A stretch of 27,635 bases of DNA, from positions 1 through 27,635 of the forward strand of contig CAKRFP010000033.1 in assembly GCA_934320645.1 (NCBI GenBank), given 5' to 3'. Within the stretch, counting starts at the first letter, position 1. Each line of letters opens with the position of its first letter. This document shows positions 1-8,163 of this stretch, piece by piece. The notes under the pieces were generated by a model, which did no database searches, was not told the origin of the DNA, and saw only the letters and a program-made list of their open reading frames with translations. A program made the translations under genes and the position numbers. This DNA is from an uncultured Bariatricus sp. Lineage in GTDB: Bacteria > Bacillota > Clostridia > Lachnospirales > Lachnospiraceae.

Positions 1-2
1 TG

Positions 3-965
3 GGGATGCACGGTGCATATGCATCCAATATGGCAGTGGAAGAATGTGACCTGCTGTTCTCGATCGGGACCAGATTTAACGACCGTATCACCGGAAAACT
101 GCATGCATTTGCACCGAAGGCTACGATCGTACATATCGACATTGATACTTCCTCCATCTCACGTAATATTCAGGTAGATATCCCGATCGTTGCGGATGCA
201 AAAGAAGCCATTGAAAAATTATTGGAATATGTAGAACCAATAGAGAAAAAAGAAAGCTGGATGGAACAGATCGAAGGCTGGAAAGAGGAGCATCCGCTTA
301 GGATGAAACCAAAGGGAGACCAGATGCAGGCACAGGATATTCTGGAGACGATCAATGAAGTGTTTAAAGATGATGACAAGATTGTTGTGACAGATGTAGG
401 ACAGCATCAGATGTTCACATCCCAGTATCTGGAAGTGAATGAAAAGACCAGACTTTATATGTCCGGCGGACTTGGAACCATGGGATATGGATTCCCGGGA
501 GCAGTCGGAGCGCAGATCGGCAATCCGGACAGTACGGTAATTGCAATCTCCGGTGATGGCGGTATGCAGATGAATATTCAGGAATTTGCAACAGCAGTGC
601 TGGAAGAACTTCCTTTGATCCTTTGTGTATTTAACAATACCTACCTTGGAATGGTTCGCCAGTGGCAGAAACTTTTCTATGGAAAACGCTATTCTATGAC
701 GGATCTTCGTGCAGGCGCAGCGACAAGACGTGGAGAAGAGCATCCACCGAAATATACACCGGATTTTGTAAAACTTGCAGAAAGCTATGGGGCAAAGGGA
801 ATCCGTGTAACCGAAAAATCCGAGATGAAAGCAGCATTTGAACAGGCAAAAGCAAACCGTGCACTGAAGGTGCCGACTCTGATCGAATTCATGCTGGATC
901 CGGAAGTGCAGGTTTATCCGATGGTACGTCCGGGCGGAACCCTGGAAGATCTTTTGATGGATTAA
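3..965 (+). CDS. ilvB: Acetolactate synthase large subunit, C-terminal part (5' truncated by window edge)
   Basis: This is the catalytic subunit of acetohydroxyacid synthase, which condenses two pyruvates, or pyruvate and 2-oxobutyrate, in the first common step of valine, leucine and isoleucine synthesis. It is a cytosolic ThDP- and FAD-dependent enzyme. The reading frame is open to the left edge, so the roughly 230-250 N-terminal residues of a usual ~550-residue protein lie outside the window; the Met at position 6 is internal. The visible part begins in the central domain (GMHG, then CDLLFSIGTRFNDR). It continues into the C-terminal ThDP-binding domain, with GDGGMQMN from about 552 and the paired asparagines (FNN) about 26 residues later. 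The C terminus (YPMVRPGGTLEDLL) is typical. Ten bases separate its stop from ilvN, so the two subunits are in one operon. Confidence 0.97.
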   Translation, partial: GMHGAYASNMAVEECDLLFSIGTRFNDRITGKLHAFAPKATIVHIDIDTSSISRNIQVDIPIVADAKEAIEKLLEYVEPIEKKESWMEQIEGWKEEHPLRMKPKGDQMQAQDILETINEVFKDDDKIVVTDVGQHQMFTSQYLEVNEKTRLYMSGGLGTMGYGFPGAVGAQIGNPDSTVIAISGDGGMQMNIQEFATAVLEELPLILCVFNNTYLGMVRQWQKLFYGKRYSMTDLRAGAATRRGEEHPPKYTPDFVKLAESYGAKGIRVTEKSEMKAAFEQAKANRALKVPTLIEFMLDPEVQVYPMVRPGGTLEDLLMD

Positions 966-975
966 TGGAGGAGAG

Positions 976-1491
976 ATGAAGATGGATAATACAATGAAAA
1001 AAAGATGGATTTCCTTATATGTGGAAAATCAGGTTGGTGTACTTTCAAAGATTTCCGGACTCTTTTCCGGTAAATCTTATAATCTGGAGAGTCTGACGGT
1101 AGGTACAACAGAAGATCCGACTATTTCCAGAATGACGATTGAGACGAACAGTGATGAAGAGACTTATGAGCAGATCAAAAAGCAGCTGAACCGTATGGTT
1201 GAAGTCATCAAAGTCATTGATTTTACAGAAGTATCTGTTGTTATGCAGGAGCTGATGTTTATCAAAGTAAAAAACTGTACACCGGAAGATAAGACAGAGC
1301 TTTTCCAGATCGCGCAGACTTATCAGGCAAAGGTACGAGATTATGGAAAAGACAGTGTGCTTCTTGAATTTGTACACACGGCACATAAAAATACAGCGAT
1401 CATTCAGTTTTTACGTTCTGAATTCAATTCGATTGAAGTTGTAAGAGGTGGAAGTGTAGGGATTGAAGCGATCACAATGCCAAAACGATAA
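976..1491 (+). CDS. ilvN: Acetolactate synthase small (regulatory) subunit
   Basis: This is the regulatory partner of the IlvB catalytic subunit; in the family it activates the enzyme and confers valine feedback inhibition through its ACT domain. The 171-residue length matches the usual small subunit. An N-terminal ACT domain covers about residues 10-80 (WISLYVENQVGVLSKISGLF, then the NLESLTVG segment). A second ACT-like C-terminal domain follows from about residue 85. The start is slightly ambiguous: GGAGG at 967-971 lies 4 bases from the ATG at 976 and 10 bases from an in-frame ATG at 982, so a protein two residues shorter is equally plausible. No terminator is visible between it and ilvE, but ilvE has its own promoter. 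Confidence 0.96.
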   Translation: MKMDNTMKKRWISLYVENQVGVLSKISGLFSGKSYNLESLTVGTTEDPTISRMTIETNSDEETYEQIKKQLNRMVEVIKVIDFTEVSVVMQELMFIKVKNCTPEDKTELFQIAQTYQAKVRDYGKDSVLLEFVHTAHKNTAIIQFLRSEFNSIEVVRGGSVGIEAITMPKR

Positions 1492-1518
1492 AAAAATCAA
1501 AAAAAACAGAGCGCACTC

Positions 1519-1547
1519 TTGAATTTGAAAAACAGAAGTACTATAAT
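1519..1547 (+). promoter_or_regulatory. Sigma-A type promoter for ilvE
   Basis: TTGAAT at 1519-1524 and a perfect TATAAT at 1542-1547 are separated by exactly 17 bp. Transcription would start near 1554, leaving a leader of about 90 bases before ilvE. Two small, mutually exclusive hairpins can form in that leader: AATCC/GGATT at 1558-1570, or CCGTA/TACGG at 1561-1580. Confidence 0.7.
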
Positions 1548-1645
1548 AGCGATATGTAATCCGTAGGATTCAAAATACGGGAAGCAAAATTTATAATTTA
1601 TATATATGTTACTGTAAGAAGCAACAAGGGAATGGAGGAATTACA

Positions 1646-2671
1646 ATGGAAAAGAAACAGATTGACTGGTCAAGTATAGGATTTGGTTATATCCCGACCG
1701 AAAAGAGATATGTTTCAAATTACAAAGATGGAAAGTGGGACGATGGATGTCTGACAGAAGATGCCAACATTGTACTGAATGAGTGTGCAGGTGTTCTGCA
1801 GTATTCCCAGTCAGTATTTGAAGGTATGAAGGCATACACAACAGAAGACGGACGTATCGTTGTATTCCGCCCGGATATGAACGCAAAGAGATTTGCTGAT
1901 TCCGCAAGAAGACTTGAGATGCCGGTATTCCCGGAAGACCGTTTTGTAGATGCGATCGTACAGGTAGTAAAAGCCAATGAGGCTTATGTACCACCTTACG
2001 GATCAGGAGCATCACTTTATATCCGTCCATATATGTTCGGAAGCAATCCGGTTATCGGAGTTAAACCTGCTGACGAATATCAGTTCCGTGCATTTGTAAC
2101 ACCAGTAGGACCATATTTCAAGGGCGGCGCAAAGCCGATCACAATTAAAGTTTCAGACTTTGACCGTGCGGCACCGCATGGAACAGGACATATCAAAGCT
2201 GGTCTTAACTATGCAATGAGCTTACATGCAATTGTAACAGCACATGAAGAAGGCTATGCAGAGAATATGTATCTGGATGCAGCAACAAGAACAAAAGTAG
2301 AAGAGACAGGTGGAGCAAACTTCATCTTTGTCACAAAAGATGGTAAAGTAGTTACTCCGAAGTCAAACAGTATCCTTCCATCTATTACAAGACGTTCTAT
2401 TCTTTATGTAGCAGAACATTATCTTGGACTTGAGACAGAAGAAAGAGAAGTATATCTTGATGAAGTAAAAGACTTTGCAGAATGCGGACTTTGCGGAACA
2501 GCAGCAGTTATTTCACCGGTTGGAAAGATTGTAGATCATGGTAAAGAAATCTGCTTCCCAAGCGGAATGGATGAGATGGGACCTGTTATCAAGAAATTAT
2601 ATGAAACACTTACCGGAATTCAGATGGGACACATCGAAGCACCGGAAGGATGGATTCAGGTGGTTGAATAA
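1646..2671 (+). CDS. ilvE: Branched-chain amino acid aminotransferase
   Basis: This PLP enzyme makes the final reversible transamination between branched-chain 2-oxo acids and valine, leucine or isoleucine, with glutamate as amino donor. The 341-residue protein is a fold-type IV (class II, eukaryotic-like) BCAT. The PLP lysine is K184 in GHIKAGLNYA, and the downstream segment with EETGGANFIF and the SILPSITRRS stretch is typical of the family. A strong GGAGGA site lies 7 bases before the ATG. Its stop codon overlaps the next start (TAATG at 2669-2673), so the LUD-domain gene is probably translationally coupled. It follows ilvBN in pathway context but has its own promoter. Confidence 0.97.
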   Translation: MEKKQIDWSSIGFGYIPTEKRYVSNYKDGKWDDGCLTEDANIVLNECAGVLQYSQSVFEGMKAYTTEDGRIVVFRPDMNAKRFADSARRLEMPVFPEDRFVDAIVQVVKANEAYVPPYGSGASLYIRPYMFGSNPVIGVKPADEYQFRAFVTPVGPYFKGGAKPITIKVSDFDRAAPHGTGHIKAGLNYAMSLHAIVTAHEEGYAENMYLDAATRTKVEETGGANFIFVTKDGKVVTPKSNSILPSITRRSILYVAEHYLGLETEEREVYLDEVKDFAECGLCGTAAVISPVGKIVDHGKEICFPSGMDEMGPVIKKLYETLTGIQMGHIEAPEGWIQVVE

Positions 2672-3306
2672 TGGATAAATTCGTTACAAAGCGAAATGAT
2701 CTGCTCGCAGAGCAGGTGATAAAGAATCTGAAGTCCCGTCAGATGGAGGGACATTATGTACAGACCAAAGAAGAGGCACTTGCCCTTGCACTGGAGTTGA
2801 TTCCGGAAGGAAGCAGCATCAGCTGGGGAGGGTCTATGAGCATTAAGGCAATTGGTCTTCCGGAAGCACTTCATAAAGGAAATTATAAAGTGCTGGACAG
2901 AGATCTGTGTGCGACACCGGAGGAAAAAGCAGAGATGATGCATCAGGCATTTAACTGTGATTATTTTCTGGCAAGCTGCAATGCAATCTCGGAAGATGGC
3001 ATACTGGTCAACATAGATGGAAATGCAAACCGTGTGGCAGCTATTTCTTACGGACCGGAAAATGTTCTGATGATCGTTGGCATGAACAAAATCGTAAGAA
3101 GTGCAGAGGATGCATATGCCCGGGCAAAGTATGTGGCAGCTCCGATCAACGGACAGCGTTTTGAAGGACTTCCGTGTGCGAAGACAGGTGTCTGTTCCAA
3201 CTGTAAATCTCCGAAAAGTATCTGCTGTCAGACACTGATTACGAGATTCAGCCATGTTCCAGACAGAATAAAAGTGATTCTGGTGAATGAAGAACTGGGA
3301 TTCTAA
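2671..3306 (+). CDS. LUD domain (LutC/DUF162-like) protein with cysteine-rich C terminus
   Basis: This 211-residue protein belongs to the LUD (lactate utilisation) superfamily. Family signatures seen include the early WGGSMSIKAIGL stretch, the YFLASCNAISEDGILVNIDG core and the NVLMIVGMNKIV strand. LutC partners LutAB in iron-sulfur-dependent lactate oxidation, but no LutA or LutB is present here, so that role is not supported. The C terminus carries Cys169, 175, 178, 185 and 186 (C-x5-C-x2-C-x6-CC), which could bind a metal or Fe-S cluster; that is inference. The start overlaps the ilvE stop by one base, implying coupled expression with a BCAT. A link to 2-oxo or 2-hydroxy acid metabolism is possible but unproven. 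Confidence 0.85.
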   Translation: MDKFVTKRNDLLAEQVIKNLKSRQMEGHYVQTKEEALALALELIPEGSSISWGGSMSIKAIGLPEALHKGNYKVLDRDLCATPEEKAEMMHQAFNCDYFLASCNAISEDGILVNIDGNANRVAAISYGPENVLMIVGMNKIVRSAEDAYARAKYVAAPINGQRFEGLPCAKTGVCSNCKSPKSICCQTLITRFSHVPDRIKVILVNEELGF

Positions 3307-3314
3307 AAAATTCG

Positions 3315-3346
3315 AAGAGAATCAGGGAATTTTCCCTGGTTCTTTT
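3315..3346 (+). terminator. Rho-independent terminator after the ilvE-LUD unit
   Basis: GAATCAGGGAA pairs with TTCCCTGGTTC (one G-T wobble) around a very short loop, followed by TTTTT. It begins 9 bases after the LUD stop codon. Confidence 0.85.
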
Positions 3347-3419
3347 TGCGCCTGAAAAAGAAAATTCCGAAAGGGATAAAGTTCTCATCATAATATGACT
3401 TTTCTATGAGAAAATCCTG

Positions 3420-3428
3420 TGTTATACT
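3420..3428 (+). promoter_or_regulatory. Extended -10 promoter for the methyltransferase-hslO-nadE operon
   Basis: TGTTATACT gives a TGn extension plus the -10 hexamer TATACT at 3423-3428. No convincing -35 hexamer lies 17 bp upstream, which is common for extended -10 promoters. The start would be near 3435, with a leader of about 100 bases. Confidence 0.55.
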
Positions 3429-3441
3429 ATAGAATAATCTG

Positions 3442-3503
3442 GATGTCAGGATACGCAGCGGAGTATACCGCGGACATCGGTCAGTGCCGGCTATTGGACA
3501 CTG
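3442..3503 (+). promoter_or_regulatory. Structured 5' leader upstream of the methyltransferase gene
   Basis: Two hairpins occupy the leader. GATGTC (3442-3447) pairs with GACATC (3473-3478), enclosing GCGG/CCGC (3458-3471). Then CAGTG (3482-3486) pairs with CACTG (3499-3503). I could not match it to a riboswitch class, and there is no terminator or RBS-sequestering stem, so regulation is only a possibility. Confidence 0.35.
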
Positions 3504-3534
3504 GTGGCGAATCGAAAGAGAGGAACAGCAGAAT

Positions 3535-4293
3535 ATGGAAGCGTATACAAGTTTTGCACGTGTATATGATACCTTCATGGATAATATTCCTTATGAAGAA
3601 TGGTGCGAATATCTCACCGGTCTTATGAGAGAATACGGTGTTATGGATGGACTGGTACTGGATCTGGGGTGTGGTACCGGGAATATGACAGAATTGCTTG
3701 CGGAGGCAGGATATGATATGATTGGTGCGGATAATGCGGAAGAGATGCTGGAGATAGCAATGGAGAAACGTGACAGATCCGGTCATGATATTCTGTATCT
3801 TCTGCAGGATATGAGAGAGTTCGAACTGTATGGTACGGTAAGAGCTGTCATCAGTGTCTGCGATTCAGTTAATTATATTACAGAGCCGGAAGAACTTCAG
3901 GAAGTATTTCGCCTGGTCAACAATTATCTGGATCCGAAAGGTGTTTTTATTTTTGATTTTAATACACGCTATAAGTATGAAGAGATTCTTGGAGACCGCA
4001 CAATTGCGGAGAACCGGGAGGAATGCAGTTTTATCTGGGACAACTATTATTACGAAGATGAGAAGATCAATGAATATGATCTGAGTCTTTTTATTGAAAC
4101 AGATAAGGACAGTGGGCTTTATCGCAAATATGAGGAGACGCATTATCAGAGAGCGTATACACTGGAGGAGATGAAGAAACTGATCCGAAAGTCGGGGTTG
4201 GAATTTGTGACAGCATACGATGCATTTTCAAAGAATGCGCCGACGGATACAAGCGAGCGCATTTATGTGATCGCAAGAGAACAGGGAAAATAG
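3535..4293 (+). CDS. Class I SAM-dependent methyltransferase
   Basis: This is a 252-residue Rossmann-fold methyltransferase. Motif I (VLDLGCGTGN) is at residues 41-50, the acidic motif II region (MIGADNAEEMLEIA) follows, and VRAVISVCDSVNYI is the post-II strand. The N terminus (AYTSFARVYDTFMDNIPYEEW) is typical of a common Firmicutes small-molecule or unassigned methyltransferase family. The substrate cannot be read from the sequence. The ATG at 3535 is chosen because it follows GAGAGGA at 3518-3524 and begins the conserved N terminus; an upstream in-frame GTG at 3484 would translate the foldable leader. It is first in an operon with hslO, 19 bases downstream, and nadE. Confidence 0.9.
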   Translation: MEAYTSFARVYDTFMDNIPYEEWCEYLTGLMREYGVMDGLVLDLGCGTGNMTELLAEAGYDMIGADNAEEMLEIAMEKRDRSGHDILYLLQDMREFELYGTVRAVISVCDSVNYITEPEELQEVFRLVNNYLDPKGVFIFDFNTRYKYEEILGDRTIAENREECSFIWDNYYYEDEKINEYDLSLFIETDKDSGLYRKYEETHYQRAYTLEEMKKLIRKSGLEFVTAYDAFSKNAPTDTSERIYVIAREQGK

Positions 4294-4312
4294 AACAGGA
4301 GAGAATTATTAT

Positions 4313-5191
4313 ATGAAAGATTATATTGTAAGAGCAACTGCAGGAGACGGACAGATCCGTGCATTTGCCGCAACAACAGGCAATCTGGTGGAAGAGGCAA
4401 GGAAGAGACATGACACAAGTCCGGTAGCGACAGCGGCACTTGGAAGACTTCTGACGGCAGGAGCAATGATGGGAGGCATGATGAAGAATGAGACAGATGT
4501 GCTGACACTTCAGATCAAAGGTGATGGACCACTTGGCGGAATTACGGTGACTGCAGATGCAAAAGGTGATGTGAAAGGATACGTCGATCATCCGGAAGCA
4601 ATGATGCCGCCTAAGAATGGCAAGCTGGATGTTGGAGGAGCTGTTGGAATCGGTCTTTTAAATGTTATTAAAGATATGGGACTGAAAGAACCATATGTAG
4701 GACAGACTATCCTGCAGACAAGCGAGATCGCAGAAGATCTGACGTATTATTTTGCAACCAGCGAACAGGTTCCGTCTTCCGTGGGTCTTGGAGTATTGAT
4801 GAATAAGGACAACACTGTACACTGTGCAGGTGGATTTATCGTGCAGGTAATGCCGTTTGTATCGGATGAGGTGCTGGATAAGCTGGAAGAGAATATCAAG
4901 AAGATCTCTTCCGTTACCAGTATGCTGGATAACGGACATACACCGGAGCAGATGCTGGAGCAGGTACTGGATGGCCTGAATGTGGAATTTACAGATACAA
5001 TGGATACACAGTTTAAATGTAATTGTTCGCATGAGAGAATCGAGAAAGCCATCATCAGCATTGGAAAGAAAGATATCCAGGAAATGATCGATGACGGAAA
5101 AGAAGTAGAAGTAAAATGCCATTTCTGTAATACAGCGTATACATTTAGTGTAGAAGAACTGAAACAGATTTTAAAACAGGCAAAAAGATAA
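4313..5191 (+). CDS. hslO: Redox-regulated chaperone Hsp33
   Basis: Hsp33 is a cytosolic holdase that is inactive when its four cysteines bind zinc. It becomes active when oxidative stress forms disulfides and unfolds the linker. The 292-residue length is normal. The N-terminal chaperone domain opens with DYIVRATAGDGQIRAFAA and contains the GRLLTAGAMMG and GDGPLGGI segments. The C-terminal redox switch is complete: Cys236-Asn-Cys238 and Cys269-His-Phe-Cys272. AGGAGAG lies 9 bases before the ATG. The gene sits between a methyltransferase and nadE. Confidence 0.97.
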   Translation: MKDYIVRATAGDGQIRAFAATTGNLVEEARKRHDTSPVATAALGRLLTAGAMMGGMMKNETDVLTLQIKGDGPLGGITVTADAKGDVKGYVDHPEAMMPPKNGKLDVGGAVGIGLLNVIKDMGLKEPYVGQTILQTSEIAEDLTYYFATSEQVPSSVGLGVLMNKDNTVHCAGGFIVQVMPFVSDEVLDKLEENIKKISSVTSMLDNGHTPEQMLEQVLDGLNVEFTDTMDTQFKCNCSHERIEKAIISIGKKDIQEMIDDGKEVEVKCHFCNTAYTFSVEELKQILKQAKR

Positions 5192-5206
5192 TGAGGTAAA
5201 CAACAT

Positions 5207-7123
5207 ATGAGACAGGGATTTATCAAGGTTGCAGCGGTCACAGTTGATATCCGTGTGGCGGATGTCTGGCACAACTGTGAGGAAATCTGCAAACGTATGA
5301 AAGAAGCTGAGAAGGCAGGTGCAAAGATCATTGTATTTCCGGAGCTTTGCCTGACCGGGTATACCTGCAGCGATCTTTTTACGCAGGATATACTGTTAAA
5401 AGAGGTGCGAAAAGCGCTTGCGAAAATTGCAGAAGAGACAAGACATACAGAGGCACTGGTATTTGTCGGACTTCCGCTTACTGTGGACGGAGAACTGTAT
5501 AATGTTGCGGCAGCATTAAATGATGGAAAGATTCTTGGTTTTACGACCAAGACTTTCCTTCCGAATTATGGAGAATTTTATGAGATGCGCCAGTTCCGTC
5601 AGGGGCCGAAAAAAGCAAGACTGATTTCCTATGAAGGGGAAGAAATCCTGTTTGGACCGCAGATCCTGTATCAGGCGGCAGAGATGGATGATCTGGTCGT
5701 ATCGGCAGAGATCTGTGAGGATGTCTGGTCACCAGTCCCGCCGAGTATTGCAGCGGCAAGAGAAGGTGCGGTCATCCTGGTTAACTGTTCAGCAAGTGAT
5801 GAGACGATTGGAAAGGACAGCTACCGGGAAGAACTGATCAAGGGACAGTCTGCAAGACTGATTGCAGGTTATGTCTATGCAAATGCCGGGGACGGAGAGT
5901 CTACGACGGATGTGGTATTTGGTGGACACAATATTATTGCAGAGAACGGGACGATCCTGAAAGAAGCAAAGCGGTTTGCCAACGAGATGATCGTCAGCGA
6001 GATTGACATTTTCCGTCTTTTAAGTGAACGGAGAAAAAATACAACTTTCCAGACAACTGAAGAACGGCGGCTTCCAAAAGTAGTATTTCATATCAGCATG
6101 GAAGAGACTGAGCTTACCAGAGATTTTGCACAGACACCTTTTGTTCCGCAGAATATGGCAGAGCGGGAAAAACGCTGTGAAGAGATTCTGATGATCCAGG
6201 CAATGGGATTGAAAAAACGTCTGGTGCATACTCATTCGAGAACAGCGGTAGTCGGAATTTCAGGTGGTTTGGATTCTACACTGGCACTGCTTGTGACTGC
6301 AAAAGCATTTGACATGGCAGGGAAAGACCGTACGAATATCATTGCGGTAACGATGCCTTGTTTTGGTACGACAGACAGAACCTATCAGAATGCCTGTCTG
6401 ATGTCAAAAAAACTGGGAGCCACTTTAAAAGAGGTGCCGATCGCGGATGCAGTCCATGTACATTTTCACGATATCGGACACGATGAAGCGGTGCATGATG
6501 TGACCTATGAGAATTCACAGGCAAGAGAGCGTACCCAGGTGCTGATGGATATTGCTAACCAGGAATGGGGCATGGTCATCGGAACCGGAGATATGTCGGA
6601 GCTGGCTCTTGGGTGGGCGACTTATAATGGTGATCATATGTCCATGTACGGAGTCAATGCATCCGTTCCGAAGACGCTGGTACGCCATCTGGTACAGTAT
6701 TATGCTGATACCTGTGAGGATCAGGAACTGAAAGCGGTACTTCTGGATGTGCTTGATACACCGGTAAGTCCGGAACTTCTTCCACCAAAGGATGGCGAGA
6801 TCGCGCAGAAGACGGAAGACCTTGTAGGTCCGTATGAGCTGCATGATTTTTATCTGTATTATGTTCTTCGGTTTGGATTTGAACCGTCGAAGATCTACCG
6901 TCTTGCAAAGCTTGCTTTTGAAGGAACCTATGACAGTGAGACAATCATGAAATGGCTGAAGACATTTTACCGGAGATTTTTTGCGCAGCAGTTTAAGCGC
7001 TCCTGCCTGCCGGACGGACCGAAGATCGGTACGGTAGCACTTTCTCCAAGGGGAGACTGGAGAATGCCAAGCGATGCGTGTGTGGCAGTCTGGATGCAGG
7101 ATCTGGAAGCACTGGAAAAATAG
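5207..7123 (+). CDS. nadE: Glutamine-dependent NAD+ synthetase
   Basis: This enzyme makes NAD+ from nicotinic acid adenine dinucleotide with ATP, using ammonia released from glutamine. The 638-residue protein has both required domains. The N-terminal nitrilase-type glutaminase has the triad E46, K115 and C170; the spacing between these residues (69 and 55) equals that of E52/K121/C176 in the Mycobacterium tuberculosis enzyme. The C-terminal ATP-pyrophosphatase domain carries the P-loop SGGLDST at residues 352-358, then GTGDMSELALGW and the NAD-synthase tail. The gene is the last of the operon, 15 bases after hslO, and is followed by a long terminator-like hairpin. No NAD-responsive riboswitch was recognised upstream. 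Confidence 0.97.
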   Translation: MRQGFIKVAAVTVDIRVADVWHNCEEICKRMKEAEKAGAKIIVFPELCLTGYTCSDLFTQDILLKEVRKALAKIAEETRHTEALVFVGLPLTVDGELYNVAAALNDGKILGFTTKTFLPNYGEFYEMRQFRQGPKKARLISYEGEEILFGPQILYQAAEMDDLVVSAEICEDVWSPVPPSIAAAREGAVILVNCSASDETIGKDSYREELIKGQSARLIAGYVYANAGDGESTTDVVFGGHNIIAENGTILKEAKRFANEMIVSEIDIFRLLSERRKNTTFQTTEERRLPKVVFHISMEETELTRDFAQTPFVPQNMAEREKRCEEILMIQAMGLKKRLVHTHSRTAVVGISGGLDSTLALLVTAKAFDMAGKDRTNIIAVTMPCFGTTDRTYQNACLMSKKLGATLKEVPIADAVHVHFHDIGHDEAVHDVTYENSQARERTQVLMDIANQEWGMVIGTGDMSELALGWATYNGDHMSMYGVNASVPKTLVRHLVQYYADTCEDQELKAVLLDVLDTPVSPELLPPKDGEIAQKTEDLVGPYELHDFYLYYVLRFGFEPSKIYRLAKLAFEGTYDSETIMKWLKTFYRRFFAQQFKRSCLPDGPKIGTVALSPRGDWRMPSDACVAVWMQDLEALEK

Positions 7124-7130
7124 AAGAGCA

Positions 7131-7232
7131 AAAGGGAAGTTTGTGTCTGAACGGATTTCCCCTTAAGTAGATAGGATAAAGAATCGAAAGCTACTTAAAG
7201 GGAAGCCTGTCAGATGCAAACTTCCCTTTTTT
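7131..7232 (+). terminator. Very long nested hairpin ending in a T-run after nadE
   Basis: The outer arm 7131-7150 pairs over 20 bp with 7210-7229 (two G-T wobbles). The inner arm 7157-7170 pairs with 7191-7204 with one C-A mismatch. The apical loop is 7171-7190. A T-run follows the plus-strand arm at 7227-7232, so it should terminate nadE transcripts. The minus strand has only a four-T run, so termination of the convergent S1 gene is less certain. Confidence 0.75.
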
Positions 7233-7276
7233 GTGTATACAATGAGCCAAATGCCCTGCTGATAAAATTGTCAATT

Positions 7277-7963
7277 TTAGAGCTTGATATTTTTAAACAG
7301 ATCCCCAAGGCTGGTTCCGATTGCTTCTGCTTTTGGAATTTCTACGTGTTCCAGCTCTTCTTCCTGTTCTTTTTCAGCATCTTCTGCAAGAGCCTTGATA
7401 CTGAGGCTGATCTTGCCATCTTTGATACCGATGACTTTGACATCCACTTCATCCCCGACATGAAGTACCTGGTCTGCTGATTTGATTCTCTGGGTACTGA
7501 TCTGGGAAATGTGAACAAGGCCGGAAAGACCGTTCTCAAGACGTACGAAAGCGCCGTAGGACTGAAGAGATTCAACGGTACCTTTTACAACACTTCCAAC
7601 CTGTACAGATGCAAGTTTTTTTGCATCTTCTGCTTTTTTCTGTTCTCTTAAAATCTCGCGTGCAGATAAGATCAGGCGTCCTTCTGCCTGGTTTGCTTCG
7701 ATGACACGGACATCAATTTCTTTCAGAAGATAAGTTTCCAGATCTTCGATATAAGAAAGAGAAAGGCGGGATGCCGGGATGAATCCGCGAAGTCCTTCGA
7801 CCATGGCGATCACGCCGCCATTTACGATTCCTTCTACTTTTACGTGAAGATTGGTTCCTTCTTCCTGATAACGTGCGACCACATTCCATGGATTGGCATC
7901 ATCGAAATGTGCTTCGTAATCTGCCATGCTTTCTGTCTGTTCCTGTAATTTTTCGTTTTCCAT
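7277..7963 (-). CDS. S1 RNA-binding domain protein (short ribosomal protein S1-like)
   Basis: This 228-residue cytosolic protein contains two S1 (OB-fold) RNA-binding domains. The first, about residues 37-103, is divergent and S1-like (GIVNGGVIAMVEGLRGFIPASRLS). The second, about residues 121-193, is canonical (GSVVKGTVESLQSYGAFVRL, then GLSGLVHISQIS). The tail is acidic and Glu-rich. Full ribosomal S1 has four to six such domains, so this is a short Firmicutes relative whose ribosomal or RNA-binding role is inferred. AGAGGTG lies just before the ATG on the minus strand. The gene is convergent with nadE and divergent from the membrane-protein operon at 8253. Confidence 0.88.
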   Translation of the reverse strand: MENEKLQEQTESMADYEAHFDDANPWNVVARYQEEGTNLHVKVEGIVNGGVIAMVEGLRGFIPASRLSLSYIEDLETYLLKEIDVRVIEANQAEGRLILSAREILREQKKAEDAKKLASVQVGSVVKGTVESLQSYGAFVRLENGLSGLVHISQISTQRIKSADQVLHVGDEVDVKVIGIKDGKISLSIKALAEDAEKEQEEELEHVEIPKAEAIGTSLGDLFKNIKL

Positions 7964-8015
7964 CTTAACACCTCTGTTAGTTTATTTTTCTGAACGTATG
8001 CTCAATAATATTATT

Positions 8016-8044
8016 AGTATAACACATTTTTATATAGATAAAAA
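8016..8044 (-). promoter_or_regulatory. Extended -10 promoter for the S1-domain gene
   Basis: On the minus strand TGTTATACT gives a TGn-extended -10 (hexamer TATACT at 8016-8021). Only an AT-rich, weak -35 (TTTTTA at 8039-8044) lies 17 bp upstream. The leader to the S1 start is about 45 bases. Confidence 0.5.
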
Positions 8045-8116
8045 GTATAGATTCCAAATCGATAAGTGGATGATGCACTCTTGATGAGAAAAAATCGTTA
8101 TTATGTACGAAAATTG

Positions 8117-8156
8117 TGGTAAAAATTTGTGTATATTTTGAATGGTAAAATTTGTG
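8117..8156 (+). repeat. Direct repeat immediately upstream of the -35 box (candidate operator)
   Basis: TGGTAAAAATTTGTG at 8117-8131 recurs as TGGTAAAATTTGTG at 8143-8156, 26 bp apart start to start (about two and a half helical turns). The second copy ends 7 bp before the TTGACA at 8164, a position typical for activator binding. The protein that binds it is not identified; the regulator at 12245 is the obvious candidate. Confidence 0.5.
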
Positions 8157-8163
8157 AAAAAAG

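Noticed and set aside
219..743. 174-codon open frame on the minus strand
   Set aside because: It lies wholly inside ilvB in antisense, and its Cys/His/Phe-rich translation has no family features.
1492..1645. T-box or leader-peptide attenuator upstream of ilvE
   Set aside because: No T-box sequence, no run of branched-chain codons and no terminator; only two small alternative hairpins.
4747..5550. 267-codon open frame on the minus strand
   Set aside because: Antisense to hslO and nadE; Ser/Thr/Ile-rich translation typical of a shadow frame.
7214..7480. 88-codon plus-strand frame
   Set aside because: Starts in the right arm of the long hairpin and runs antisense to the S1-domain gene.
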